This document shows, one piece after another, positions 25,511 through 33,422 of a stretch of 33,422 nucleotides of DNA (within the stretch, counting starts at the first letter, position 1; the number at the start of each line of letters is the position of its first letter). The notes under the pieces are model-generated. The model saw only the letters and a program-made list of their open reading frames with translations, was not told the DNA's origin and did not search any database. The translations under genes and the position numbers were made by a program. The stretch covers positions 1 to 33,422 of the forward strand of contig JAOAGP010000122.1 of the NCBI GenBank assembly GCA_026415695.1. Direction: 5' to 3'. The DNA comes from Thermodesulfovibrionales bacterium (GTDB lineage Bacteria; Nitrospirota; Thermodesulfovibrionia; Thermodesulfovibrionales; Dissulfurispiraceae).

Positions 25511-26346
25511 TAGATACAAAAAATCTAAGAGCACAGATTGAAAAGATAGATACATTACCAACTATTCCAAGTGTGTTAAAGAAACTGCTTTCTGTGATTG
25601 AGGATCCTAAAGTATCACTTAACGATATCGGAAGTTTCATATCAAATGATCCTGTGCTCACATCAAGGGTCATCAAGGTAGTAAACTCACCGATTTATGG
25701 GTTTCCGGGTAGGATATCATCAGTGAATCAAGCCCTGATTCTACTTGGTTTAAATGTGGTCAAGGGCATGCTTTTAGGTGTTTCGGTTTTTGAGGCGATG
25801 CAGAAGACAATGGCTGGTCTTTGGGAACATTCTATTGGGTGTGCTGTTACTGCAAGGATTATCGCTACAAAAAAGGGTATAGGTGATGTAGAAGAGGTAT
25901 CAGTGGCTGGGATCTTGCATGATATTGGTAAGGTTGCGTTAGGTCTCAAGTTTCAAGAAGAATACAAGGCATTGATAAAGATGTCTGTTGATAAAGGGAA
26001 GTTGTTGATGGACTCTGAACGGGAACTCTTTTTTGTGACCCATGCAGACACAGGGGCGTGGATTGGTAATAGATGGAATTTCCCTAAAAACCTACTTGAG
26101 ATAATAGAATATCATCATAAGCCTCAACTTTCAAAAAACTTTGCTATCCAGACTGCCATAATACACATCGCAGATATTCTTGTGAGGGCAAAGGGGTTTG
26201 GCTTTGCAGGAGACTACCTAATACCTACTATAAATCCGATAGCATGGCAGACCTTAAACCTAAAGGATGATGAGATAAAGGACATACTTATGGAAATGGA
26301 GGATTCTCTTACGGAGTCAAGTAGTTTCAGTTTGGATGATGATTAA
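25507..26346 (+). CDS. HDOD-domain signalling protein
   Basis: The 279-residue soluble protein is almost wholly one HDOD domain (about 14-215). Conserved features are LPTIPSVLKKLLSVIEDP, NDPVLTSRVIKVVNSPIYG, the GILHDIGK segment, and the EYHHKP helix near 200. HDOD proteins are non-enzymatic or poorly characterised HD relatives often linked to chemotaxis, motility or c-di-GMP circuits. The gene overlaps both neighbours (4 bp upstream, 11 bp downstream). The operon therefore links an HD-associated N-domain, HDOD and GGDEF proteins. The tail (LTESSSFSLDDD) is short and acidic. Confidence 0.9.
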   Translation: MIDTKNLRAQIEKIDTLPTIPSVLKKLLSVIEDPKVSLNDIGSFISNDPVLTSRVIKVVNSPIYGFPGRISSVNQALILLGLNVVKGMLLGVSVFEAMQKTMAGLWEHSIGCAVTARIIATKKGIGDVEEVSVAGILHDIGKVALGLKFQEEYKALIKMSVDKGKLLMDSERELFFVTHADTGAWIGNRWNFPKNLLEIIEYHHKPQLSKNFAIQTAIIHIADILVRAKGFGFAGDYLIPTINPIAWQTLNLKDDEIKDILMEMEDSLTESSSFSLDDD

Positions 26347-27265
26347 GAATAAGACTATTGCGATTATCACAAACAATTCCGTTACGAAAAACATCCTCAA
26401 TCAGAAATTAGACTCGCTTTATAATGCATTGTATTTTTCAAAGGTTCATTTTGCCCTTGATTATATATACAACTCTCTTCCTGATTTGATTATACTTGAC
26501 ACAATAGAGCATGACAGCATTTCACTATCAATCGTTAAGGACATAAAAAAAGACCCAATATTTGCACAAATACCGATTATCTACATAGTTCCTTTAGATT
26601 ATGTTTTAACACAAGATGATTTTGCTATCTTTGATGATTACATCAGGTATGACTACTTAGAAGACGAGATCTTACCTCTGACGACGCTCTGTCTTAACAG
26701 GGCGGAGCGTGTTGTAGAAACCAACCCATTATCAAGACTCCCCGGCAATATTACTATTGCTAAACAAATACAAAACAGATTAGACAGACAGGAAGTATTT
26801 GCAGTTGCTTACACAGACCTTGATTTCTTTAAACCTTACAACGATAAGTATGGTTTCAGTAGAGGGGATGAGGTTTTAAAGATGCTTGGCAGATTAATCC
26901 TCAACACAGTAAGACAATGGCAACCCCAAGACAGTTTTGTAGGACATATTGGAGGAGATGACTTTGTGTTTATCTGTAGTGTTGACAAGGTTGAAGGGCT
27001 TGCCCAAGAGATAATACAGACCTTTAGAAAGATAGTGCCTACCTTTTATGACTCCGAAGATAGATTTAAAGGATATATTGATTCAATTGATAGAGAAGGC
27101 GTTAGAAAGAAGTTTCCAATCATGGGGCTTTCAATCGGGATTGCTACAAACCAACATAGAAGTTTTACCCATTATGGTGAGATAGCCGAGGTGGCATCAG
27201 AGATGAAGAAGTATGCGAAGGTAAGCGGTGGAGATTGTTATAAGATTGATAAGAGAAAGGGATAA
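26336..27265 (+). CDS. receiver-like plus GGDEF-domain protein (GGDDF signature)
   Basis: The 309-residue protein has an N-terminal receiver-like region (about 5-120) keeping only D55 clearly (LIILDT), with no obvious conserved lysine, so phosphorylation is doubtful. The GGDEF domain (about 130-305) keeps the metal-site D161 in AYTDLDFFKPYNDKYG and the FSRGDEVL stretch. Its signature at 206-210 is GGDDF instead of GG[D/E]EF. It may be a diguanylate cyclase, a weak one, or a GTP/c-di-GMP sensor. ATGs at 26336 and 26339 both lie inside the end of the HDOD gene. The 3' end is 7 bp from a convergent kinase gene. Confidence 0.85.
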   Translation: MMIKNKTIAIITNNSVTKNILNQKLDSLYNALYFSKVHFALDYIYNSLPDLIILDTIEHDSISLSIVKDIKKDPIFAQIPIIYIVPLDYVLTQDDFAIFDDYIRYDYLEDEILPLTTLCLNRAERVVETNPLSRLPGNITIAKQIQNRLDRQEVFAVAYTDLDFFKPYNDKYGFSRGDEVLKMLGRLILNTVRQWQPQDSFVGHIGGDDFVFICSVDKVEGLAQEIIQTFRKIVPTFYDSEDRFKGYIDSIDREGVRKKFPIMGLSIGIATNQHRSFTHYGEIAEVASEMKKYAKVSGGDCYKIDKRKG

Positions 27266-27272
27266 AATAACA

Positions 27273-29168
27273 TCAATTATTAGCAGGTAAATATATCTTG
27301 AAAGTAGAACCCTCACCAACAGTGCTTTGCACCTCAATATGCCCGTTGTGATTCTTTACTATAGTGTATGATTGGGTAAGTCCTAATCCCATATGGGTTA
27401 TATAACTCTTTGTTGTAAAGAAGGGATCAAATATCATAGTGAGTTTATCTGCATCAATGCCATGTCCTGTGTCTGATATACTTATACAAACATACTTGCC
27501 GGGTTTTAAGGGCAGATTGTCTTCATTTTTGATATTTATATTTTCTGCCTTGATAGTCAGAGTGCCACCATTATCTTGCATTGCCTCTTTAGCATTTATA
27601 CAGATATTCATGATTGCCTGTTTAATATTTACTGGATCAGCCTTTATAGACCACAAATTATCAGGTGTTTGTAAGTTTATGATTATGTTTGATGGGAAGA
27701 CACCATGGATGATATCCCTTATTTCATAAATAAGTTCATTTACTTCCAATGTTTCCTCGTTATACTCTTGCCTTTTAGCAAACCCTCTAAGGTGTTTTAT
27801 CAAATCAGATGCCCTTTGTGCTGACTGCTCTATTACATTTAGATATTTATTGTATTCCTCTGCCTTTTGACTATCAAGTTCTGATGAGAGTCTAATCCTT
27901 ACTAATCCAGCATAACCAAGCACTCCTACAAGAATATTGTTGAAATTATGAGACAATCCAGCCAACAAGTTAGAGATAGACTGAAATCTCTGTGATTCAA
28001 TCAAGAATTGCTCTATCTTCTTCTTTTCAGTAATATCTAATCCTGTTACTATAAGATATGTGTTGTTTTCAGATATCTTACTTATTGTTATTTGCCATAT
28101 GATATTTTTTTCTTGTCCAATTGGTGTCTTAAATATGGATTCAAATATTCTGTTTCCTGACTTTTCCTCAAATGTGCTGATTAATTGTTTTTCCTCATCG
28201 TTAAAGAAAGGCATGTCAGATAGTGGAAACCCCACCACCTCACTCCTACTATATCCTAATATCATCTCAGCAGTTTTATTGAAGATTATGACCTTTTGTG
28301 ATCTGTCAAAGACAATAATCAAAACGCCCACCGTGTTGATTATGTTATCAAAAAAGTCCTTTTGTTCGTTTATCTCATCTACCAACCTATTGAGTCTCTG
28401 TGTCCTTAACATAACCACTTCTTCAAGATTCCTTGAATATGCCATCATCTCCTGCTGTGCCTGATCTAATCTATCAATCATCAGATTGAAGTTTTGAGCA
28501 AGCAATCCAAACTCACCATCGTATTCATTCTTAATCTTTAAATTTGCTTCACCAAATGTTACCTTTGATAAAACTTCAGCAATCGTCTTTATTGGATTGG
28601 TAATTATATGGGAGAATAGTACGACTATTAATATGAATACAACACAAAACACGGCAGAAACGATTTTTATAAATAAAGTCTCACTGTTAATTGAGTCTTG
28701 TAAATCTTTATCAGAATATGCAAGTATGAGTAGGTAGTTTGCAGTAATGACCTTGTCATTTAGCGTGGCTTTTTCTTTGTTGATATTAAATGGATAGACA
28801 ACGGTAAGATGAAGTCCATTCCATTTTAGCATTGGCTTATCAGTGTTTAATAATTCAGTTGGCGGCATCTTGTGTGGTTGTTTTGTTGGATATACAGTGT
28901 TAGTTTCTTTTTCGTAGATAAAAATATCCGATATGCTTTTAAAATCAAGTGATATTTTTTTAAAAATGGCATCAATATCCTTTTTATCAGTTAGGTTAAC
29001 TAAAGCACTTACGAGGGTTGCAGTTTGTAAGGCGTTTTTTTCAGCGGATAGTTGTTGATTAGACTTTATTCTCTCAGATGCTAAATAGCAAAACAAAAAC
29101 CAACCTACTACAACCAAAACAGTACATGATAAGGCAATTCTATTTTTAATGGTTAAACTTGGCATCAT
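27273..29168 (-). CDS. membrane PAS histidine kinase (NtrB-like transmitter)
   Basis: The 631-residue sensor kinase has TM1 (about 11-30), a periplasmic sensing region (about 31-165), TM2 (about 166-187), HAMP (about 189-240), coiled coil (240-270), PAS (about 271-385), HisKA with H407 in GLSHNFNNIL, and HATPase_c (about 500-629). The HATPase_c has NICINAKEAM, DTGHGI, FDPFFTTK and MGLGLTQS. The transmitter subtype is the same as in the receiver-kinase at 11924-13048. No response regulator is adjacent, so the partner is elsewhere. It begins 9 bp after the upstream phosphorylase gene on the same strand; ATG ATG gives a choice of start one codon apart. Confidence 0.93.
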   Translation of the reverse strand: MMPSLTIKNRIALSCTVLVVVGWFLFCYLASERIKSNQQLSAEKNALQTATLVSALVNLTDKKDIDAIFKKISLDFKSISDIFIYEKETNTVYPTKQPHKMPPTELLNTDKPMLKWNGLHLTVVYPFNINKEKATLNDKVITANYLLILAYSDKDLQDSINSETLFIKIVSAVFCVVFILIVVLFSHIITNPIKTIAEVLSKVTFGEANLKIKNEYDGEFGLLAQNFNLMIDRLDQAQQEMMAYSRNLEEVVMLRTQRLNRLVDEINEQKDFFDNIINTVGVLIIVFDRSQKVIIFNKTAEMILGYSRSEVVGFPLSDMPFFNDEEKQLISTFEEKSGNRIFESIFKTPIGQEKNIIWQITISKISENNTYLIVTGLDITEKKKIEQFLIESQRFQSISNLLAGLSHNFNNILVGVLGYAGLVRIRLSSELDSQKAEEYNKYLNVIEQSAQRASDLIKHLRGFAKRQEYNEETLEVNELIYEIRDIIHGVFPSNIIINLQTPDNLWSIKADPVNIKQAIMNICINAKEAMQDNGGTLTIKAENINIKNEDNLPLKPGKYVCISISDTGHGIDADKLTMIFDPFFTTKSYITHMGLGLTQSYTIVKNHNGHIEVQSTVGEGSTFKIYLPANN

Positions 29169-29177
29169 ATTTTTTAA

Positions 29178-29963
29178 TCACAAAAAGGCACCTTCCAAGG
29201 ATTTATTACAGGCACATTCAGTAGATACATCACATAAAGAGATTATCCTCTTTAAAAGCTTATTGATCTTGTCGTTTGATATCTTCATAGTATCAATGAC
29301 TTCAGTGGTTGTTAGTCTGTTTTTTGTGATGCCTGCTGCCATGTTCGTAACTACTGCTAATGAAGAAAAACACATCTCTGCTTCTCTTATTAAAGATGCC
29401 TCTGGCATGAGAGTCATGCCAACAACGGATGCACCTATTTTTGAGAAAAACCTTATTTCTGCAGCCGTTTCAAGACGAGGGCCGTTTACACATACATAAG
29501 TGCCTGTGTCTATTAAATCAATATGTTCATCTATGGAAGATATTTGTATTATCCTTCTTATCTCATCACAAAAGGGATTGGTAAAATCAATGTGTGCAAC
29601 CTCAGGGCCATCAAAGAAGGTTGAAGACCTTGCACCAAATGTCATGTCAATAATCTGGTCTAATAATACGATATCACCCGGTTTTAGTGTTGTATCAATT
29701 GCGCCAACAGCATTAATAGAGATAATCTTTTTTACTCCTAACTCCTTAAATCCCCATATGTTTGCCTTGTAATTTACCTTATGCGGTGGAATGTTGTGTC
29801 TTAATCCATGCCGAGACAAGAAAAATACATTTTTATCAGAAACATTTGTTGAGATATATGGTGATGATGGAAAGCCATATGGAGTATCTAAAGTTATTTC
29901 TTTATGGTCGGTGGTTAAGCCTTGATTGTAAATACCACTACCACCAATCAACCCAATTGACAT
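29178..29963 (-). CDS. MTAP/PNP-family nucleoside phosphorylase (probable S-methyl-5'-thioinosine phosphorylase type)
   Basis: The 261-residue trimeric-PNP-fold enzyme cleaves a (methylthio)purine nucleoside with phosphate. Family motifs: IGLIGGSGIY at the start, SRHGLRHNIPPHKVNYKAN (about 50-68), and VGMTLMPEASLIREAE. In human MTAP the purine site reads T-D-Y-D, and D220 selects 6-aminopurine. The aligned residues here are T-N-M-A, resembling the Asn243 of 6-oxopurine PNPs. I therefore expect methylthioinosine or another 6-oxopurine nucleoside as substrate. It is the first gene of a two-gene unit with the kinase downstream. The start has no ribosome site, and the predicted promoter places transcription start almost at the ATG. 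Confidence 0.85.
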   Translation of the reverse strand: MSIGLIGGSGIYNQGLTTDHKEITLDTPYGFPSSPYISTNVSDKNVFFLSRHGLRHNIPPHKVNYKANIWGFKELGVKKIISINAVGAIDTTLKPGDIVLLDQIIDMTFGARSSTFFDGPEVAHIDFTNPFCDEIRRIIQISSIDEHIDLIDTGTYVCVNGPRLETAAEIRFFSKIGASVVGMTLMPEASLIREAEMCFSSLAVVTNMAAGITKNRLTTTEVIDTMKISNDKINKLLKRIISLCDVSTECACNKSLEGAFL

Positions 29964-29972
29964 AGTATAATA

Positions 29973-30002
29973 ATTTTATTTTAATGGTGTAAAAAAAATC
30001 AA
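29973..30002 (-). promoter_or_regulatory. candidate promoter giving a leaderless phosphorylase mRNA
   Basis: On the minus strand TTGATT (29997-30002) and TAAAAT (29973-29978) are 18 bp apart. Only nine bases separate the -10 from the ATG (29961-29963), so the expected start point falls 0-3 nt before it. No Shine-Dalgarno is present, which fits a leaderless transcript. The region is AT-rich, so a chance match is possible. The rest of the 130-bp gap (29964-30093) shows nothing else. Confidence 0.35.
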
Positions 30003-30093
30003 AATTTCACAATATGGTTTCAGTTGTATTGTTTTGTTCATGTTGAGTTAAACAGTAGATTTGAAATGAACATAACATAGTAAATGAATGTCG

Positions 30094-30870
30094 TTACTGC
30101 AATTCCTCTGGATACCACTTTTTACGAATACCTTTGTAATTTGGTGAGTTTATCAACTTATTCACTGCATCATCAATTATACCAAGTAGCCATGCCTTAT
30201 CCTTCCTTATAGCAATAGCCCTATTTACCACGCCTACTGGTTCACCAACTGACTTTACACTACCATGAGTATTTGTTTCTTTTAGTAACCCTGAAACCCT
30301 TGCAGCACTTGCACAGTAGGCATCTATCTCTTTTTTTAATAGTGCCATGTGCACTTCTTGATAGGTTGAGTATTGTTTCAACTCAATATCCTTGTGAGCC
30401 ATTAGATACCTTACCGCAGCACTTGCCTTGACTGCACCAACCTTTATCTTTGGGATTATGCCACTAATAGAATCTTCTGATGCCTTAACAAAAAGTAATA
30501 GAGGGGTTGATTCATAAGGTTTAGAAAAGACAAAATGCCTTTTTCTTTCTTCACTTATGGCTATTGATGGAGTAATGTCTGCCTTGTTGTCTAAAAATAA
30601 TTTAAGTAGATCATCGTAGTTCTTAGCAAAGACATATTCAAACCTTAAGCCCGATAACTTTCCAATCTCGGTCATAATATCAAAAGAAAAACCACTTATC
30701 TGATTGTTTTTTTCATCAATAAATCCAAGTGGTCTGCCATAGTCTTGGATAACAACTATGTAAGTATCATGTTTAGTTTCTGCATTGACTGTCTTAGAAA
30801 AAGTGAGCAAGCAAAAAACCAAGCACACAAAAAGCCATGTCTTATTTTGCTGAAACCTGTTTTTACACAT
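30094..30870 (-). CDS. periplasmic family-3 solute-binding protein
   Basis: The 258-residue protein has a signal peptide (about 1-30, ending KTVNA) and one SBP_bac_3 domain. Visible family features are the early DYGRPLGFIDEKNNQISGFSFD segment, DITPSIAISEERKRHFVFSKPY (about 100-125), and the closing YKGIRKKWYP. Such proteins bind polar amino acids or similar small solutes. No permease or ATPase gene is adjacent and there is no kinase fusion, so it may serve a distant transporter or sensor. GATGAGG precedes the ATG. It lies 30 bp after the restriction endonuclease gene on the same strand and may share its transcript, without any obvious functional link. Confidence 0.88.
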   Translation of the reverse strand: MCKNRFQQNKTWLFVCLVFCLLTFSKTVNAETKHDTYIVVIQDYGRPLGFIDEKNNQISGFSFDIMTEIGKLSGLRFEYVFAKNYDDLLKLFLDNKADITPSIAISEERKRHFVFSKPYESTPLLLFVKASEDSISGIIPKIKVGAVKASAAVRYLMAHKDIELKQYSTYQEVHMALLKKEIDAYCASAARVSGLLKETNTHGSVKSVGEPVGVVNRAIAIRKDKAWLLGIIDDAVNKLINSPNYKGIRKKWYPEELQ

Positions 30871-30900
30871 TATAGCCTCATCATAAAAAAAGCTAAAATT

Positions 30901-32160
30901 CTATGTCTCAACTGCACACAAAAACTGGATCAAATCACCCAAATATTCTTTCTTGTCTTTTCCCGATGGGATTAATTTATCTTCAAAGACATTTTTATAG
31001 TTTAAAAGCAAATAGTTAATAATATTTGTCAGCATGTTTTCATCCACCTCCGTATCAATTAAGTTGTCAAACATGCCTCTTAACTCATTATCTCTTTTTA
31101 ATAAGTCCAAAACGATAGTAAAACAATTTTTTTTATACTTAAGTAAAATTGCCCTTTCTTCAATAGTTATTAACAGTGATAACCAAATATCATCATATCT
31201 TAATAAAAGTAGATCAGAAATAGGGAATGCCTTTCTAAAAAGCTTAAAGGTAATATCATCGCCATATAACGCACCAATCTTTATTTTCAATCCTGAGTAT
31301 GTCAGATTAAATTGCATTTGTAGGTTATCAGTGTCTGCTGTGATTATTTGCACAGTTTGACCTTGTGCCAATTTTTTCAAAAACTCAAACCCTTGTTTAC
31401 TTGAAGAGTAAAAACCATTAGTCTTATCAGCTTGTAGTGTTGCAGGATTATCACCTTTATCAAACAAGACACCAATATATATTTCAAGTGTGTTAATGTC
31501 AAAATCTTTAAGCAACTCTGCCAAAGAAAAATCCTTGTCACCTTTTCTAAATAACTTTTGATTTGTCTTTAGATACTCAACAAAAATTCCAAACTTTTCT
31601 GATGTCCATATTTCCCTTCTCCCAGCAGTCCCACCACTATCTATCCTGTTTTTAAGTTCAACTAAGACGATAGTCTTTTCATCTTTTATGATGCTACCAA
31701 CATCAGTAGTTACATCCCTATTTCCTAACCAATCCCATTGACTCAATCTTAAGGTTTTCTTCTCTTCTGGTAATAAACCTTGCTGGGTAAATAGTCCTTT
31801 CTTTTTATGCAAATCAGGGTATTCTAACCAAAGTGGTAGTTTACTTAATTCTATATCAAGGGTGCATGTGTCAAATGATGAGGCAATCTTTTTTTCAATA
31901 TATTTCCCTCTGCCTCCTTGACTATGATGATAATAAGAAGTTACTCCTAACAAAGCCTCATAATATTCTTGTATATCTTTAGGGACACTTAAGAGTCCAT
32001 CATAAACCTTGCTAATTGGATCAAAATCTTTTGCATTTATGTTTGTGCATAGTTCTCTGAGATTCAATAAAATATTTTTGTATGGCTCGTAAAGTAAGAC
32101 ATCTCCTAAATCCAAGCTCTTTTTAGGTCTTACACAAAGTAAGTTTCTTTTTACGATCAT
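30901..32160 (-). CDS. probable type II restriction endonuclease (PD-(D/E)XK)
   Basis: The 419-residue soluble protein is encoded 2 bp after a DNA methyltransferase gene. The candidate nuclease core is D153 in TTDVGSIIKDE followed by E168 and K170 in VLVELKNR, which fits D-X14-E-X-K. After it comes SGGTAGRREIW. Upstream, GRGKYIEKKI (about 83-92) resembles the conserved helix preceding many type II nuclease cores. I do not recognise the specificity subfamily, so the recognition site is unknown. The C-terminal half has no recognised motif and may contact DNA or form the dimer. The assignment rests on motif plus neighbour. Confidence 0.75.
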   Translation of the reverse strand: MIVKRNLLCVRPKKSLDLGDVLLYEPYKNILLNLRELCTNINAKDFDPISKVYDGLLSVPKDIQEYYEALLGVTSYYHHSQGGRGKYIEKKIASSFDTCTLDIELSKLPLWLEYPDLHKKKGLFTQQGLLPEEKKTLRLSQWDWLGNRDVTTDVGSIIKDEKTIVLVELKNRIDSGGTAGRREIWTSEKFGIFVEYLKTNQKLFRKGDKDFSLAELLKDFDINTLEIYIGVLFDKGDNPATLQADKTNGFYSSSKQGFEFLKKLAQGQTVQIITADTDNLQMQFNLTYSGLKIKIGALYGDDITFKLFRKAFPISDLLLLRYDDIWLSLLITIEERAILLKYKKNCFTIVLDLLKRDNELRGMFDNLIDTEVDENMLTNIINYLLLNYKNVFEDKLIPSGKDKKEYLGDLIQFLCAVET

Positions 32161-32162
32161 CT

Positions 32163-33422
32163 TTACTTCTCACATATAATTACACTTTCTCCCCTTATCG
32201 CCCTGTTGCGTGTGCCTAAAAGGGGGTTGAATATTAGCCTCTTAAACTTGAATCCTACTTCTTCGCAAAACCTTTTTGTAGCCATAGTAGTAGGTATCTT
32301 CTTACCATTTACAGTGCTGTCGCCTATGATTATAGCTAACTTCCCTCCTTTTTTTAATGCCCAATAGATGTTTTTGATTGATTCCTTTAAATCCTCATAA
32401 TATTTTGCAACTTTTATTGGCAAGCCGTCGTAAATGTTAAGGGGTTTGCTTTGTTTCATCCCAAGATATTTTGATTCAATCTTTCTCATGTCAATGCCGA
32501 GATAATCGTAAGCAATCTTGTCTTTGCCAACATAGTCTATTGAGAAATAATAAGGTGGACTTGTAATACAGGCATCAAAACTTTCTCGCAAAGAAACATT
32601 ATTTGTTATCTCTATCACATCCCCTTCAATGATATTAGCCTTCTCAAAGTGAAGATTATATTTGTCTTTAATTTCCATTGTTTTCTTATAGCAATCCTTT
32701 ATGTAGTTGAGTTTTTCAATAAATAAAGAAACTTTGCCTTTTTTGTTGTATCTTGAAGTCCTTGAAAATGCATCCACAGTATCAAAATACACCGCAAGCA
32801 TTAGTTTGTGTATCAGTGGGTTGCTGTGCTTCCAGTTGTTATTTTCAATATCATCTAATATCTCTTGTAATTGACCTATGCTAAAGTTTAAATCACTTAA
32901 ATTGGCAAAAAGTAGTTGGTTTTTTAATTCTGCTAACACAATCCCCATAGGCGTAACATCAATTCCAGTGCTTTTAATACCCATTAACGATGCCTCATGT
33001 GTAGTAGTGCCAGAGCCATTAAAAGGATCCAATAGCATGGCATGGTTATTTAAGTTAAAGGCATTAATGAGTGTTCTCACAACCCTTGGATAAAACTTGC
33101 CTTTGTAAGGATACAAATTGTGGAAGGCATAGGCATTAGTATCGCCAAATTTATCAACAATATCAGTATAGAGTGTTGTTTTGCCTTTAACCTTTTCTAA
33201 ATGTGCTACCCTCATCCTTAAATATTCAGCATCGCCTTTAAATTCTACTGACCTATTTATAGAGTCAATCGTGTATTCATCAGTAAGTCCTTTAAGTTCT
33301 AAATCCAAAAACTCTAAATCTGCGAGTGTTTGCATCCAAAATCCAAAGGTGGTATCCCCTTTAGGTTGTATGTATTCTGAAAATTCCTTTGCGTAAGCCT
33401 CCAATATCTCCTCATAAGATGG
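32163..33422 (-). CDS. DNA N4-cytosine/N6-adenine methyltransferase, 5' end beyond window
   Basis: This is the modification partner of the restriction enzyme downstream. Motif I DPFNGSGTT is at 126-134 and the catalytic TSPPYY at 281-286, numbered from a TTG at 33404. The order, with motif I first and a 150-residue stretch before motif IV, differs from beta-class enzymes and leaves room for a target-recognition region between them. SPPY is most usual in N4-cytosine enzymes. The reading frame stays open upstream of the TTG to the edge (PSYEEI precedes it), so the true start is outside the window and the gene is partial here. The stop is 2 bp from the next ATG. Confidence 0.9.
   Translation of the reverse strand, partial: PSYEEILEAYAKEFSEYIQPKGDTTFGFWMQTLADLEFLDLELKGLTDEYTIDSINRSVEFKGDAEYLRMRVAHLEKVKGKTTLYTDIVDKFGDTNAYAFHNLYPYKGKFYPRVVRTLINAFNLNNHAMLLDPFNGSGTTTHEASLMGIKSTGIDVTPMGIVLAELKNQLLFANLSDLNFSIGQLQEILDDIENNNWKHSNPLIHKLMLAVYFDTVDAFSRTSRYNKKGKVSLFIEKLNYIKDCYKKTMEIKDKYNLHFEKANIIEGDVIEITNNVSLRESFDACITSPPYYFSIDYVGKDKIAYDYLGIDMRKIESKYLGMKQSKPLNIYDGLPIKVAKYYEDLKESIKNIYWALKKGGKLAIIIGDSTVNGKKIPTTMATKRFCEEVGFKFKRLIFNPLLGTRNRAIRGESVIICEK

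Noticed and set aside
33402-33404. TTG as the start of the methyltransferase
   Set aside because: The frame remains open upstream to the window edge and the upstream residues look coding, so the real start is outside the window.

Overview
The window is about 33.4 kb of low-GC (roughly 38% by eye), gene-dense DNA from a Gram-negative (diderm) bacterium. The diderm call rests on a TamB-like protein, an Omp85/BamA-family protein and a TonB-dependent receptor. It carries a molybdenum nitrogenase cluster with the GlnB-like NifI1/NifI2 pair, which is typical of anaerobic or microaerobic diazotrophs. I cannot name the phylum from the sequence alone. Deferribacterota, Nitrospirota and Thermodesulfobacteriota-like lineages all fit. 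No rRNA, tRNA, CRISPR array or intact transposase gene was seen.

Region 1 (1-11942, + strand) is nitrogen fixation. A sigma-54-like promoter and a TGT-N10-ACA upstream site precede nifH, then nifD, nifK, a fused nifEN, nifX, nifI1, nifI2 and a nif-type 2x[4Fe-4S] ferredoxin. A 319-bp palindromic, MITE-like element sits next, followed by nifB and glnD. Together these genes encode the Fe protein, the MoFe protein, the FeMo-co scaffold and core-forming enzyme, an electron carrier, and two layers of nitrogen-status control (NifI and GlnD). nifA, nifU, nifS and nifV are not in the window.

Region 2 (11924-20006) has a cytosolic receiver-histidine kinase on the minus strand, convergent with and overlapping glnD. 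Divergent from it is an outer-membrane assembly pair: a tamB-like gene and an Omp85 protein with about seven POTRA-like repeats.

Region 3 (19984-25132) is a minus-strand cofactor/metal group: fmdE, a ModE-type regulator without a molybdate-binding domain, a MoeA-like molybdopterin-binding protein with a four-cysteine tail, and larC (nickel-pincer cofactor). A palindrome closely matching a ModE operator lies just upstream of the modE-like gene. Divergent from fmdE is a small TonB-dependent receptor.

Region 4 (25208-29963) is signalling and nucleoside salvage: a small HD-associated N-terminal-type protein, an HDOD protein and a GGDDF-type GGDEF protein on the plus strand. A membrane PAS histidine kinase and an MTAP/MTIP-family phosphorylase follow on the minus strand.

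Region 5 (30094-33422, minus strand) has a periplasmic family-3 solute-binding protein and a probable type II restriction-modification pair. The methyltransferase gene runs off the right edge of the window.

The most interesting points are the nested palindromic element between the ferredoxin gene and nifB, the ModE-box-controlled molybdopterin/nickel-cofactor operon, the nifEN fusion with a displaced nifI1I2 pair, and the seven-POTRA Omp85 protein.
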